Shown in pieces: positions 1-9,254 of a DNA stretch of 64,000 nucleotides (position 1 is its first letter; each line of letters starts with the position of its first letter). A program made the translations under genes and the position numbers. Source of the stretch: Acetivibrio clariflavus DSM 19732 (lineage in GTDB: Bacteria > Bacillota > Clostridia > Acetivibrionales > Acetivibrionaceae); NCBI RefSeq assembly GCF_000237085.1, contig NC_016627.1, positions 744,001-808,000 of the forward strand, written 5' to 3'. Under the pieces are notes generated by a model. That model was not told where the DNA came from and searched no databases. It was given only the letters and a program-made list of their open reading frames with translations.

Positions 1-119
1 CTATTTGTGACTTTTTGTGAATATGAATAGGACTATGGTGATAACTCAAAAGTAAGTATTAAAACACTAAAATAAGTTAATACGATACTTTAGAGGCATG
101 CGAAAAGGAGTGATATGCT

Positions 120-2834
120 ATGAGCAGCACAAATACTTTACTGAAAAACATTAATGATGGAAATACGGTTTATAGGGGTTTAAGTGAAAAAGAGGCAAAA
201 AAGAAATTGGAGAAATTCGGACCCAATATTTTATCGGAGAAAAAGAAAGTGTCGGCATTAAAAATTTTACTTGAGCAATTTAGCGATTTCATGGTGATGG
301 TTTTAATTGCCTGTACTCTTATATCTGCTTTTATGGGAGAACTGACAGAAGCTATTACCATAATAGCAATAGTAATTGTTAATGCGATCTTGGGATTTAT
401 TCAGGAGTATCGTACCGAAAAAACTATGAAAGCATTAAAAGAACTGGCAGCGCCAATGGCAAGAGTCGTCAGAGACGATAGACTTGTTGAAATTCCGGCG
501 GAAAATGTTGTACCTGGAGATTTAATAGTGCTTGAAGCAGGAGACAGGGTTCCGGCCGATGCAATTTTGGTAGAAGCTAATGGACTATTTGTAGATGAAT
601 CTCTTCTTACCGGAGAGTCGATACCTGTTGAGAAATCCACTCAATCGGGTGACAAAAAAACAGAAAGTATTGGAGATAAGTTGAACCATGTGTTTATGGG
701 GACAATTGTAACAAGCGGAAGAGGCAGAGCCTATGTTACTGAAACAGGCATGTCTACTGAGATGGGTAAGATTGCCGATATGATCCAGGAAATAGAAGAT
801 GAACAAACCCCTCTTCAAAAAAGGCTTGACCATTTGGGTAAATTCATTGTGTACGGCTGTCTTGCTATTTGTGCCATAGTATCAATAACCGGAATTATCA
901 GAGGCGAAAAAGTATTCACGATGCTTTTATCGGGTATAAGTCTTGCCGTGGCGGCGGTTCCTGAAGGATTGCCTGCAATAGTCACCATATCACTCGCTTT
1001 AGGTGTACAAAAAATGCTTAAGAGAAATTCCTTTGTCAGAAAACTTCCGGCTGTTGAAACTTTGGGATGCGCAAGTGTAATATGCTCAGATAAGACCGGA
1101 ACGCTGACAGAAAATAAAATGACAGTACGCAAGATATACTGCGACGAAAATACCGTTGAAGTCAGCGGTGGTGCTTTTAGTAGCGAAGGGGAGTTTTTTA
1201 TTGAAGGTAAAAAAATAAATCCGCTAAGCATCGAAAGCCTTAAGCTTGCGATGGAAATCGGAAGCTTGTGCAATAATGCTGTTTTAAGGAGAACGGTAAA
1301 GGACAGTGGAACCTTTGACAAGGTGAAAAAGGCTTTTTCAAGCAAGGAAAAGTGGGAATTGAGCGGAGATCCTACAGAAGCAGCTTTGCTTGTTGTCAGT
1401 GCAAAAGCAGGGCTTACTCAGGAAAAGCTTAACAGTACTTTTGTAAGAATTGATGAGATTCCTTTTGATTCGGACAGAAAGTGTATGACTGTAATTTGCG
1501 ATACGAAAAAGGGTGAGATTTTTGCCTTTACCAAGGGTGCGCCGGATATAATAATAGAGAAATGTACTAAAATATATTCTTCAAAGGGTATCCGCCCATT
1601 AACCGATGCGGATAAACGGCTGATACAAAGGAGAAACAATGAGCTGGCAAAAGAAGCTTTGAGGGTATTGGGGGTTGCCTATAGGAAGCTGAATTCCAGG
1701 AATTATGACGGGAAACACATTGAAGAAGACCTTATCTTTGTAGGCTTGATAGGAATGATAGACCCCCCGAGGAAAGAAGCAATAAATGCTGTCAGAAAGT
1801 GTAAACTAGCAGGAATAAAGCCGATTATGATAACCGGTGACCACAAAGCAACAGCCAGTGCCATAGCCAAGGAAATAAATATTGCATCGGAGAAGGATAA
1901 AGTAATAACCGGCGCTGAACTTGAAGCAATGGATGACATTCAGCTTCAATCGATAGTAAATGATGTGGCTGTATTTGCAAGGGTTTCACCCAAGCACAAG
2001 CTGAGAATTGTAAGGGCATTAAAAAAGGCAGGACATATAGTTGCTATGACCGGTGACGGTGTAAATGACGCACCGGCTGTAAAAGAAGCCGATATTGGAG
2101 TTGCAATGGGTATAACGGGAACTGATGTTACAAAAGAAGCATCTTCCATGGTACTAATGGATGACAACTTTGCGACCATAGTGGCAGCTATTGAAGAGGG
2201 AAGAGTAATATATAACAATATACGCAAATTTATAAGATATTTGCTTTCATGTAATATTGGAGAAGTGCTGACAATGTTTTTAGGAACTCTTCTTGGGTTG
2301 CCGCTGCCATTATTGCCAATACAAATTTTATGGGTTAACCTTGTAACCGATGGACTTCCAGCTATTGCCTTAAGTATTGATCCTCCGGAAAAGGATATAA
2401 TGATGAGACCTCCCAGAGGTGCAAAAGAAAATATTTTCTCCAACGGGCTGTTAAATCTTATACTCTTTAGAGGAGTGCTGATAGGTCTGTGTACTTTAGC
2501 AGTGTTTATAAGTATACTGCATTTTAGCCAGGATGTGGCTGTGGCAAGAACCGGGGCTTTTGTAACATTGGTGCTGACCCAGCTTATTCATGTGTTTGAG
2601 TGTAAGTCGGAGAGGAAAAATATATTTGAAATACCGTTGTTTAACAATATACCGCTTGTTTTAGCCGTATTGTGCTCATTAATAATGATTATAGGAGTTA
2701 TTTATATACCTGTATTTCAGGGAGTATTTAAAACAGTACCTCTCTCCTATTACGATTGGGTACTTGTGGCAGGATTTTCAGCCCTTGGGCCGGTTGTTTC
2801 AAGCTTTTTTAGAGTAAATAGAAAATATATATAG
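120..2834 (+). CDS. Calcium-translocating P-type ATPase (P2A/PMCA-like)
   Basis: This is a 904-residue P-type cation pump, predicted to export Ca2+ across the cytoplasmic membrane using ATP. The N-terminal cation-ATPase domain is followed by the actuator motif TGES (residues 164-167), the M4 ion-site motif PEGLP (281-285), the phosphorylation site DKTGT with Asp324, and the hinge motif GDGVNDAP (Asp646). The M6 stretch NLVTDGLPA supplies further ion ligands, and the C-terminal part is strongly hydrophobic, giving the usual ten-helix layout. The length matches bacterial SERCA/PMCA-like pumps. The ATG at 120 is preceded by AAAAGGAG (103-110). It appears to be a single-gene transcript ending at the hairpin at 2891. 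The family is certain; Ca2+ specificity is inferred from PEGLP and the M6 motif. Confidence 0.95.
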   Translation: MSSTNTLLKNINDGNTVYRGLSEKEAKKKLEKFGPNILSEKKKVSALKILLEQFSDFMVMVLIACTLISAFMGELTEAITIIAIVIVNAILGFIQEYRTEKTMKALKELAAPMARVVRDDRLVEIPAENVVPGDLIVLEAGDRVPADAILVEANGLFVDESLLTGESIPVEKSTQSGDKKTESIGDKLNHVFMGTIVTSGRGRAYVTETGMSTEMGKIADMIQEIEDEQTPLQKRLDHLGKFIVYGCLAICAIVSITGIIRGEKVFTMLLSGISLAVAAVPEGLPAIVTISLALGVQKMLKRNSFVRKLPAVETLGCASVICSDKTGTLTENKMTVRKIYCDENTVEVSGGAFSSEGEFFIEGKKINPLSIESLKLAMEIGSLCNNAVLRRTVKDSGTFDKVKKAFSSKEKWELSGDPTEAALLVVSAKAGLTQEKLNSTFVRIDEIPFDSDRKCMTVICDTKKGEIFAFTKGAPDIIIEKCTKIYSSKGIRPLTDADKRLIQRRNNELAKEALRVLGVAYRKLNSRNYDGKHIEEDLIFVGLIGMIDPPRKEAINAVRKCKLAGIKPIMITGDHKATASAIAKEINIASEKDKVITGAELEAMDDIQLQSIVNDVAVFARVSPKHKLRIVRALKKAGHIVAMTGDGVNDAPAVKEADIGVAMGITGTDVTKEASSMVLMDDNFATIVAAIEEGRVIYNNIRKFIRYLLSCNIGEVLTMFLGTLLGLPLPLLPIQILWVNLVTDGLPAIALSIDPPEKDIMMRPPRGAKENIFSNGLLNLILFRGVLIGLCTLAVFISILHFSQDVAVARTGAFVTLVLTQLIHVFECKSERKNIFEIPLFNNIPLVLAVLCSLIMIIGVIYIPVFQGVFKTVPLSYYDWVLVAGFSALGPVVSSFFRVNRKYI

Positions 2835-2890
2835 ATTTTTTAAGTTTAGAATTTTTCAAATTGTGAACAAAAATAAAAAAATTAATTCAG

Positions 2891-2919
2891 GATCTTTCCA
2901 ATCGGAAAGATCTTTTTTA
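2891..2919 (+). terminator. Rho-independent terminator of the Ca-ATPase gene
   Basis: A perfect 9 bp stem (GATCTTTCC at 2891-2899 with GGAAAGATC at 2904-2912) has a 4 nt loop and is followed by six T residues. It lies 57 bp after the ATPase stop codon. Confidence 0.9.
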
Positions 2920-2974
2920 TGTAACCAAATAAACTCAAAGAGGCGTACTTACAGCGTGATTTGCCAAATAAATC

Positions 2975-3003
2975 TTGAAAATTGCCATAAAAAGCTATAT
3001 AAT
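2975..3003 (+). promoter_or_regulatory. Sigma-A promoter of the ABC operon
   Basis: TTGAAA (2975-2980), a 17 bp spacer and TATAAT (2998-3003) form a near-consensus housekeeping promoter. It lies about 150 bp before the first ABC gene and after the upstream terminator. The rest of the 321 bp gap between 2834 and 3156 shows nothing else convincing. Confidence 0.75.
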
Positions 3004-3155
3004 ATGCAAGTCATGATATGCTTATTGGAACATAATATTATAGATATTACGCAAAATGGTTACAATTTGTTCACAATTTATTAAAACAATTTTAGGATAA
3101 TGGTATTGCGTGTCGTGCGTATATGGAATGATGAAGAAATGGAGGAGAGAACATA

Positions 3156-4223
3156 ATGATTGAAGTGCTGAATTTGACTAAGTCTTACGGTCAAATAAAG
3201 GCAGTGCGGGACTTGAATTTTACAGTAAAAAAAGGTGAAATTCTTGGTTTCCTGGGGCCGAACGGTGCAGGTAAGTCAACTACAATGAATATGATAACCG
3301 GATACCTGCCTTCCACAAGTGGGACTGTAAAAGTTGCAGGATATGACGTGAGCGTAGAACCTCATGAAGTTAAAAAGCGAGTCGGATATTTACCTGAACA
3401 GCCTCCGCTTTATACAGATTTGACAGTTATAGAGTACCTTAATTTTGTAAGCGATTTGAAGAAAGTTGACAGAAAGAAAAAGAAAAGCCAGATTTCCGAC
3501 ATAATGGAACTGGTAAAGATATCCGATGTTCGTAACAGATTGATAAAAAACCTTTCAAAGGGATACAAACAGAGGGTTGGCCTTGCACAGGCACTTATAG
3601 GCAATCCTGAAGTTCTTATTCTTGATGAGCCTACAGTAGGTCTAGATCCAAATCAGATTATCGAAGTCAGAAAACTTATTAAAGCTCTTGGAAAAGAACA
3701 TACCATTATTCTCAGTTCCCATATAATGCAGGAAATTAGTGCGGTTTGTGAACGGATAATCATAATAAACAAAGGACAAATAGTAGCAATTGATACTCCG
3801 GAGAACCTGACAAAGAGCCTTGAAGGTTCTGCAATGTACTCTGTGAGAATTGACGGTCCTAAAGATAAAGTAATTGCTGCTCTTAAAAATATTGTAGGAA
3901 TTAGAAATGTTAAAGAAAACGCTAAATTTGAAGATGGAATAGAATATCTGGTGGAAGCGGACAAGGATTTAGACCTCAGAAAGCCTATCTTCTTTGAAAT
4001 GGCGAAACATGGATATCCGATTTTGGAAATTAAGCCTATAAGTATGAATCTGGAAGAAGCATTCATAAAAATTACCTCGATGGATCCGGATAAAGTTTCT
4101 GGAAACGAACAGCAGAATGATGAAGAGAAAGCAAATACTGAAGAAAATACTGATAACGAGGAAATTGTGAATAATAGCGAAGATTCGGAAGAAATTTCGA
4201 AGGAAGAAAAGGAGGATGAGTAA
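3156..4223 (+). CDS. ABC transporter ATP-binding protein (GldA-like)
   Basis: This ATPase subunit of an ABC-2 type exporter has Walker A GPNGAGKST (34-42), signature LSKGYKQ (133-139), Walker B with Asp157/Glu158, and the switch histidine His189. After the nucleotide-binding domain and an accessory domain comes a strongly acidic, low-complexity tail of about 40 residues rich in Glu, Asp and Asn, which is unusual for the family. It is the first gene of a four-gene operon. The permease starts 2 bp after its stop, so the two are probably translationally coupled. The closest described family is GldA of the gliding-motility ABC system. In non-gliding Clostridia the substrate is unknown, and a motility role should not be assumed. 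Confidence 0.9.
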   Translation: MIEVLNLTKSYGQIKAVRDLNFTVKKGEILGFLGPNGAGKSTTMNMITGYLPSTSGTVKVAGYDVSVEPHEVKKRVGYLPEQPPLYTDLTVIEYLNFVSDLKKVDRKKKKSQISDIMELVKISDVRNRLIKNLSKGYKQRVGLAQALIGNPEVLILDEPTVGLDPNQIIEVRKLIKALGKEHTIILSSHIMQEISAVCERIIIINKGQIVAIDTPENLTKSLEGSAMYSVRIDGPKDKVIAALKNIVGIRNVKENAKFEDGIEYLVEADKDLDLRKPIFFEMAKHGYPILEIKPISMNLEEAFIKITSMDPDKVSGNEQQNDEEKANTEENTDNEEIVNNSEDSEEISKEEKEDE

Positions 4224-4225
4224 TA

Positions 4226-4942
4226 ATGTGGGCAATTTATAAAAGAGAACTGAAGTCGTATTTTTATTCTCCTTTGGCATATGTGTTAACGGGTATATAT
4301 ACTTTGCTGCTGTCCCTTAATTTTATCAGACCGATTTTAATGGCCACTGGCCCGGCTCAGACTTCATTTGGTGCAATAATCTATAATCTGAACATTTTGC
4401 TTGCATTTTTAATACCTATTCTTACAATGAGAGTGCTTGCTGATGAAAAGAGAAACGGAACGGAAGTTCTGTTAATGACTTCGCCCAATAGTGTTCCGGC
4501 AATTGTGTTCGGTAAATTTCTTGCTGCTTTTACCGTATTTTTACTTATGGCTGCTGTAACTGCCATGTACCCGATAATTATTGCAATATCCGGTGAATTG
4601 GTTGTCGCATCGATGATTACGAGTTATCTTGGATATATTTTGACAGGTGCTTTGTTTGTAGCTTTTGGAGTATTTACATCTTCTTTGACTGAAAGCCCTA
4701 TTGTTTCGGCTGTAATTGGATCTTTGTGCTTGTTTTTTATTTGGATTATAGATTATTTTAGAGGTGCTTTGAAGGGATTGTTGTTCGATCTTGCCAAATG
4801 GATTTCCTTCTATTCGAGATTTCTTGATTTTGTGCAGGGGAAAATTTGTCTGAAAGATTTTGTGTTCTATTTCACATTAATAGCACTTTTCCTTTCATTG
4901 GCAATGATTGCAGTAGAAAAAAAGCGTTGGAGTCAGGGGTGA
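4226..4942 (+). CDS. ABC-2 type permease (GldF-like)
   Basis: This is a 238-residue membrane protein with about six hydrophobic segments, starting MWAIYKRELKSYFYSPLAY as is typical of ABC-2 permeases of the GldF/NosY kind. Its start is 2 bp after the ATPase stop and uses the GGAGG of that gene's last codons. It would form the membrane channel with the upstream ATPase. The downstream GldG-like auxiliary protein supports assignment to the GldA/F/G-type exporter class. The substrate cannot be deduced from the sequence. Confidence 0.88.
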   Translation: MWAIYKRELKSYFYSPLAYVLTGIYTLLLSLNFIRPILMATGPAQTSFGAIIYNLNILLAFLIPILTMRVLADEKRNGTEVLLMTSPNSVPAIVFGKFLAAFTVFLLMAAVTAMYPIIIAISGELVVASMITSYLGYILTGALFVAFGVFTSSLTESPIVSAVIGSLCLFFIWIIDYFRGALKGLLFDLAKWISFYSRFLDFVQGKICLKDFVFYFTLIALFLSLAMIAVEKKRWSQG

Positions 4943-4948
4943 TATGGA

Positions 4949-6397
4949 ATGAAAAGTATAGTTGACAAAATAAAGAGTATATTTAGCAATAAAAATTTTA
5001 AATACGGCAGTTTATTTATGGTTTTAAGCATATTTTTAATTGCTGTAACTGTTATTATCAATATGATAGCTGAAATTGACAAGCTAAACGTTAGATGGGA
5101 TTTAACACCGAACAAGATGTATTCCATAGGAGATGAGACAAAGAAAATTCTCAATGAATTACAGCAGGATGTTGAAATTATATTTCTTTCGGACAGAAAG
5201 AAACTTGAAGAAATTGAAGGCGCAGGAGAAATGATAACTGAATTTTTGGACAATTATGATGCTTATCCGAAAGTAACAGTTAAATACATTGATCCCGATA
5301 AAAATCCCCGAATTATTAAAGAGTTGGACAAGGAAGATATGCTGGGATTGAAAACCGATAATATTGTTGTTAAATCGGGAAATAAGGTAAAAAAGGTAGT
5401 TGCTAATGAACTGTTTTATTCGGATTACTATTCCAATACTCCATATTTTGCAGCTGAACAGAGTATAACCGGTGCAATAAAATATGTTACATCAGAGAAG
5501 ACTCCTGTTGTTTATTTCATAGAAGGGCATAATGAAAGAGGTTTGGAATCTGAATACTCCGGACTGAAGCAAATTTTAGAGAATGGTAATTATATTGTAA
5601 AAACTTTGAATCTTACTGTGGAGAGTAAAGTGCCCGATGATGCGGAAATGCTTATTTTTGCAGCTCCTAAGAGAGATTTGTCAAAAGCAGAGGCAGAAAG
5701 ATTGCTTGACTATTTAAAGAGTGATGGAAATGCCATATTCCTGTTTGAGCCTGTATTCTCCGATAAAAGGTTCGACAATTTTGAAAATGTTCTTAATGAG
5801 TATAATATCAGTATTAACTATGACAGAATACAGGAAAATGATCCTTCAAGGCATTATCCCGATGATCCCTATACGTTTTTACCAACAGTTCAAACATCTG
5901 AGATTACAGGCGGAGAGGATCTCAGTGATTTCTACGTGCTATTTAACGATTCCAGAAGTTTTAGCATACTCAACAATTATAAAGAGCCATTAAGGGTATT
6001 TCCTTTATTGACTTCAAGCGAGAAAGCTATTGGCGAAAGTTATGGAATGGATGAAGAGGACAGTATGGGACCGCATTTTATGGGTTTAGCTGCAGAGTAC
6101 AATAGTGCCTATAAGTCTAAAGTTTTGGTATATGGGAATGCTTATGTTTTCACAGATGATGGCTTTAGTCAATTTGCACCTTTATCCGAGAACACTATGA
6201 AATTTTTCCTGGCAAGTATAGCTTGGATGCGTGATACTACAAATGACCTTGTTATAGCACCGAAAACCAATATGTACGATATCATGAATTTATCCAGCAG
6301 AAATACCAAGTTAGTTATTCTCGTAACTGTTTTAGTGGTACCGCTGCTGATTATAATAATCGGTGTAATTGTTTGGCTAAGGAGGAAACGCTTATGA
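4949..6397 (+). CDS. GldG-like ABC auxiliary protein
   Basis: The 482-residue protein has an N-terminal membrane anchor (about residues 22-42), a large extracytoplasmic domain, and a C-terminal transmembrane helix followed by basic residues (WLRRKRL). This architecture and the motif RWDLTPNKMYSIGDET match the auxiliary component (GldG, ABC_transp_aux family) of GldA/F-type systems. The start is 6 bp after the permease stop. Its stop overlaps the next start as ATGA at 6394-6397, which indicates translational coupling. The role is inferred: a substrate-binding or structural partner of the exporter on the outer membrane face. Confidence 0.85.
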   Translation: MKSIVDKIKSIFSNKNFKYGSLFMVLSIFLIAVTVIINMIAEIDKLNVRWDLTPNKMYSIGDETKKILNELQQDVEIIFLSDRKKLEEIEGAGEMITEFLDNYDAYPKVTVKYIDPDKNPRIIKELDKEDMLGLKTDNIVVKSGNKVKKVVANELFYSDYYSNTPYFAAEQSITGAIKYVTSEKTPVVYFIEGHNERGLESEYSGLKQILENGNYIVKTLNLTVESKVPDDAEMLIFAAPKRDLSKAEAERLLDYLKSDGNAIFLFEPVFSDKRFDNFENVLNEYNISINYDRIQENDPSRHYPDDPYTFLPTVQTSEITGGEDLSDFYVLFNDSRSFSILNNYKEPLRVFPLLTSSEKAIGESYGMDEEDSMGPHFMGLAAEYNSAYKSKVLVYGNAYVFTDDGFSQFAPLSENTMKFFLASIAWMRDTTNDLVIAPKTNMYDIMNLSSRNTKLVILVTVLVVPLLIIIIGVIVWLRRKRL

Positions 6398-7788
6398 AAT
6401 TGTACAGGAATATAATTATTCTTGTAGTAATGTTTCTTGTCCTTGGAGGAGTACTTCTTGCACTTAAACTGACTTTAAAAGATGAAGAGACTGATTTTGA
6501 TGATGATAGTATAATCACTCTATATAATTTTGAAAGTACGAAATTGACGGAGTATACTATAGAGAGTGAGGAAGGTACATTTGTTTTCAGAAAAAAGAGC
6601 AGTAACGGAGAGTACGATGTAGAATGGGAATTGGTTTCAGGGGGAAATTTTCCGCTTCACCATCAAAATGTAAATATAGTAGCTTTAAACGCTGTAGATT
6701 TGAAAGCTTACAAGTTAATTGAAGAAAATCCGACTTCTTTAGATATATATGGGCTTGATAATCCGTACCGCGTGACTTTCAAATTGGATGATGGAACTGA
6801 AAAATATATAGAAGTTGGAAGCATGACTCCTACAAAAGAGGCTTACTACATCAGAATAAGCGATTCTAATAATGTTTATGCCATTTATTCCTACAAGGGA
6901 GATCTTCTTGTTGCAACAAAGGACGAGCTTAGAGATAAAGATGTCTTTGATGTTTACTCATCCGATGTAATTAAATTTTCCCTTGAGAGGGATGGTAAAA
7001 AGGTATTTTCTGCTGAAAAGGATGAAGAAATTGGTTGGCAGATAAAGGAACCTATGCAGGGTAATGCTGATTTGGTAAAGCTTACAACTATTTTCGATAC
7101 CTTTGTGAGAGCTTCTGCGAATACTTATGTTGAGGACAATGCAACCGATTTAGAGAAATACGGTTTAGACAATCCCAAATATGTTATTGAAGCTGCTACA
7201 GCAGATACAAAGGTAAAATTGCTTTTAGGAAAAGCTACCGAGGGAGAGTCTGTATTTTATGCAAGGTTTGATGGCAGCAATGAAGTATTTACTATTAATA
7301 AGTCATCTTTGTCTTTTATTGATATCAAACCTATAGAAGTATATGAAACTCTTGTGTACACACCGTATATTTATGATGTTTCGGAAGTAGTTGTAAATAT
7401 AGACGGAAAGACCATAGTATCCCAGATAGAAAGTGACAGTGCTAAACCGGAGGAAGACAAATTTACTATTGATGGTCTTGATGTTATGAGTAAAGGTAAA
7501 GAAGCAGAAAATGCCTTTAGGAATTTTTACAGGTCTTTGGTGGGAATTATTTTTTCTGATTTGGAGTTTTTAGATCAGAAACCTGAAGGAACTCCTGAGA
7601 TTACTATAACATATACCTTGGAAATAGACCCCGGAAAGATGGTAATTGAATTTATACCAAAAGATGATAAAAGGTATTATGTTTTAGAAAACGGTGAGTA
7701 TAAAGGTAAGGTAGTAAAGAAAAGCGTTTTTGATGAAGCTGACGGGGTAAGAAAGAACTATGAGAAATTGATGGAAATTCTTAAGTAA
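6394..7788 (+). CDS. DUF4340 domain-containing protein of the ABC operon
   Basis: The 464-residue protein has one N-terminal transmembrane segment and a long extracytoplasmic part that appears to contain repeated DUF4340 modules. The phrase 'DIYGLDNP' near residue 110 recurs as 'EKYGLDNP' near residue 255. I chose ATG 6394 because it overlaps the preceding stop (ATGA) and follows AAGGAGG at 6379-6385; an in-frame TTG at 6373 has no such site. DUF4340 proteins regularly accompany GldA/F/G-type ABC genes, and their biochemical role is not established. The operon ends at the terminator at 7804. Confidence 0.85.
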   Translation: MKLYRNIIILVVMFLVLGGVLLALKLTLKDEETDFDDDSIITLYNFESTKLTEYTIESEEGTFVFRKKSSNGEYDVEWELVSGGNFPLHHQNVNIVALNAVDLKAYKLIEENPTSLDIYGLDNPYRVTFKLDDGTEKYIEVGSMTPTKEAYYIRISDSNNVYAIYSYKGDLLVATKDELRDKDVFDVYSSDVIKFSLERDGKKVFSAEKDEEIGWQIKEPMQGNADLVKLTTIFDTFVRASANTYVEDNATDLEKYGLDNPKYVIEAATADTKVKLLLGKATEGESVFYARFDGSNEVFTINKSSLSFIDIKPIEVYETLVYTPYIYDVSEVVVNIDGKTIVSQIESDSAKPEEDKFTIDGLDVMSKGKEAENAFRNFYRSLVGIIFSDLEFLDQKPEGTPEITITYTLEIDPGKMVIEFIPKDDKRYYVLENGEYKGKVVKKSVFDEADGVRKNYEKLMEILK

Positions 7789-7803
7789 AACCATTTTTAA
7801 CTG

Positions 7804-7841
7804 ACCCGGGAGCAATCGAGGGATTTGCTTCCGGGTTTTTT
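7804..7841 (+). terminator. Terminator of the ABC operon
   Basis: A 12 bp stem with one G-T pair (7804-7815 with 7825-7836) closes a 9 nt loop and runs into six T residues. It is placed 15 bp after the DUF4340 stop. Confidence 0.92.
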
Positions 7842-7855
7842 GTTGGGTATTTTTG

Positions 7856-7884
7856 TTGATAAAAATGATTAGTTTTCTTATACA
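7856..7884 (+). promoter_or_regulatory. Putative sigma-A promoter for the YkvI-like gene
   Basis: TTGATA (7856-7861), a 17 bp spacer and TATACA (7879-7884) lie just beyond the upstream terminator, about 130 bp before the next start codon. Confidence 0.55.
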
Positions 7885-8016
7885 GTTTTATATCAAGTTA
7901 AAATGAACAGTAATGACAAAAGTATTTTAAACATAGAATTATAAAAGATAAAATATATTTCAGGGTACCTGGCTGTGTTAACTGTCTGTGGTAACTTAAA
8001 TTGGAGGTAATTTGCA

Positions 8017-9150
8017 TTGCTTGGTGAATTTAAAAATATATTTAAAGTAGCTTGCATATATATGGCTACCATAATAGGTGCGGGATTTGCATCGGGGCAG
8101 GAAATTATGCAGTTTTTCAGCAGCTACTATGAAGGCGGATTTTATGGCATAATACTTGCCGGAATTTTATTTTCAATAATCGGATATGTTGTATTGGATA
8201 AGGTGTATTGTGAGCGAATTAGAAACTATGAGGAGTTTTTATTTCCGACAGTGGGCTGGTTTTTAGGCTGGGTGATGGAAATTCTGGTTACCATGTTTAT
8301 GATATCTGTTTTTTGCATTATGATAGCCGGTGCAGGAGGAATTATTTCCGATAAATTATGTATACCATATTATTTTGCGGTTCTTATAGTTGCTTTATTA
8401 TGCGCACTGGTATTTTTTACAGAGATTAAAGGTATCGTTAATATCAGCAGTGTTATAACACCAATATTGATTCTTGGCATTTTGGGATTTGGTTTGTATA
8501 TAATAATAAGCAAAGAAATGGCTGTATTCAATTTTTCAGGGGCTATTTCCAAAGTTACTGATAATTGGTTTTTCTCATCTCTATTGTATGTAAGTTATAA
8601 CAGTATTACATCGGTTGTCGTTATGTGCAGTCTTTTACCGTATCTCAAGGACAGAAAAACAGCTGCTTTAGGTGGAATTTTCGGCGGTGTAATGCTTTGT
8701 TTTATGGCTATTATAATAAATTTTGCAATATACCTTTTTTATCCGCATATAGCCACAGAAGACCTTCCTGTTATGGGTATGGTTGACAGTTACAGCGTAG
8801 TTTTGGGAAATGTATATACTGTTATTTTGCTGCTTGCAATGTTTGTTTCAGCTTTGACTTCCGGATTCGGATTTGTGGAGAGGATTAGCAGCAAAATAAA
8901 TATAAATAAAAAGATTGTAATATTAGTTATATGCGCTATATCCATACCTCTTTCGAGTGTCGGTTTTTCCGGCCTTATATCCACTATTTATCCCGTTTTC
9001 GGATATATGGGTATGTTTATGGTGTTTGTTATTGTAATTCAGTTGTTCACTAAAGTACCTGCCTATGTTAGTGTAGAAGAGAAAAAAAGGAATTACTGCA
9101 GGCTGAGTGCTAAGCAAAAGGGAAGAACAAGGCCTCTTAAGAAAATATAG
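8017..9150 (+). CDS. YkvI-family membrane transporter-like protein
   Basis: This is a 377-residue, very hydrophobic protein with about ten transmembrane helices. Its first helix carries IIGAGFASGQEIMQFF, the hallmark of the YkvI group in the APC superfamily, which is distantly related to amino-acid and spore-germinant permeases. The start is TTG at 8017, placed by GGAGGT at 8003-8008. The basic C-terminal tail is cytoplasmic by prediction. The gene stands alone, with its own promoter candidate at 7856. The substrate is unknown; amino-acid or ion transport is only an inference from the superfamily. Confidence 0.8.
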   Translation: MLGEFKNIFKVACIYMATIIGAGFASGQEIMQFFSSYYEGGFYGIILAGILFSIIGYVVLDKVYCERIRNYEEFLFPTVGWFLGWVMEILVTMFMISVFCIMIAGAGGIISDKLCIPYYFAVLIVALLCALVFFTEIKGIVNISSVITPILILGILGFGLYIIISKEMAVFNFSGAISKVTDNWFFSSLLYVSYNSITSVVVMCSLLPYLKDRKTAALGGIFGGVMLCFMAIIINFAIYLFYPHIATEDLPVMGMVDSYSVVLGNVYTVILLLAMFVSALTSGFGFVERISSKININKKIVILVICAISIPLSSVGFSGLISTIYPVFGYMGMFMVFVIVIQLFTKVPAYVSVEEKKRNYCRLSAKQKGRTRPLKKI

Positions 9151-9254
9151 CATATGATTATTGCTGGCGGAAATATTTATGTAGATTGCAGCTGCTGCTA
9201 CGATATGTTAAAATACTTTTGAATACAAATGATTAAATCTGGAGTGAACTAAGA

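Noticed and set aside
2863-3084. A 73-residue frame between the Ca-ATPase and the ABC operon
   Set aside because: It runs through a clear terminator (2891-2919) and a consensus promoter (2975-3003), lacks a ribosome binding site, and shows no protein-like pattern.
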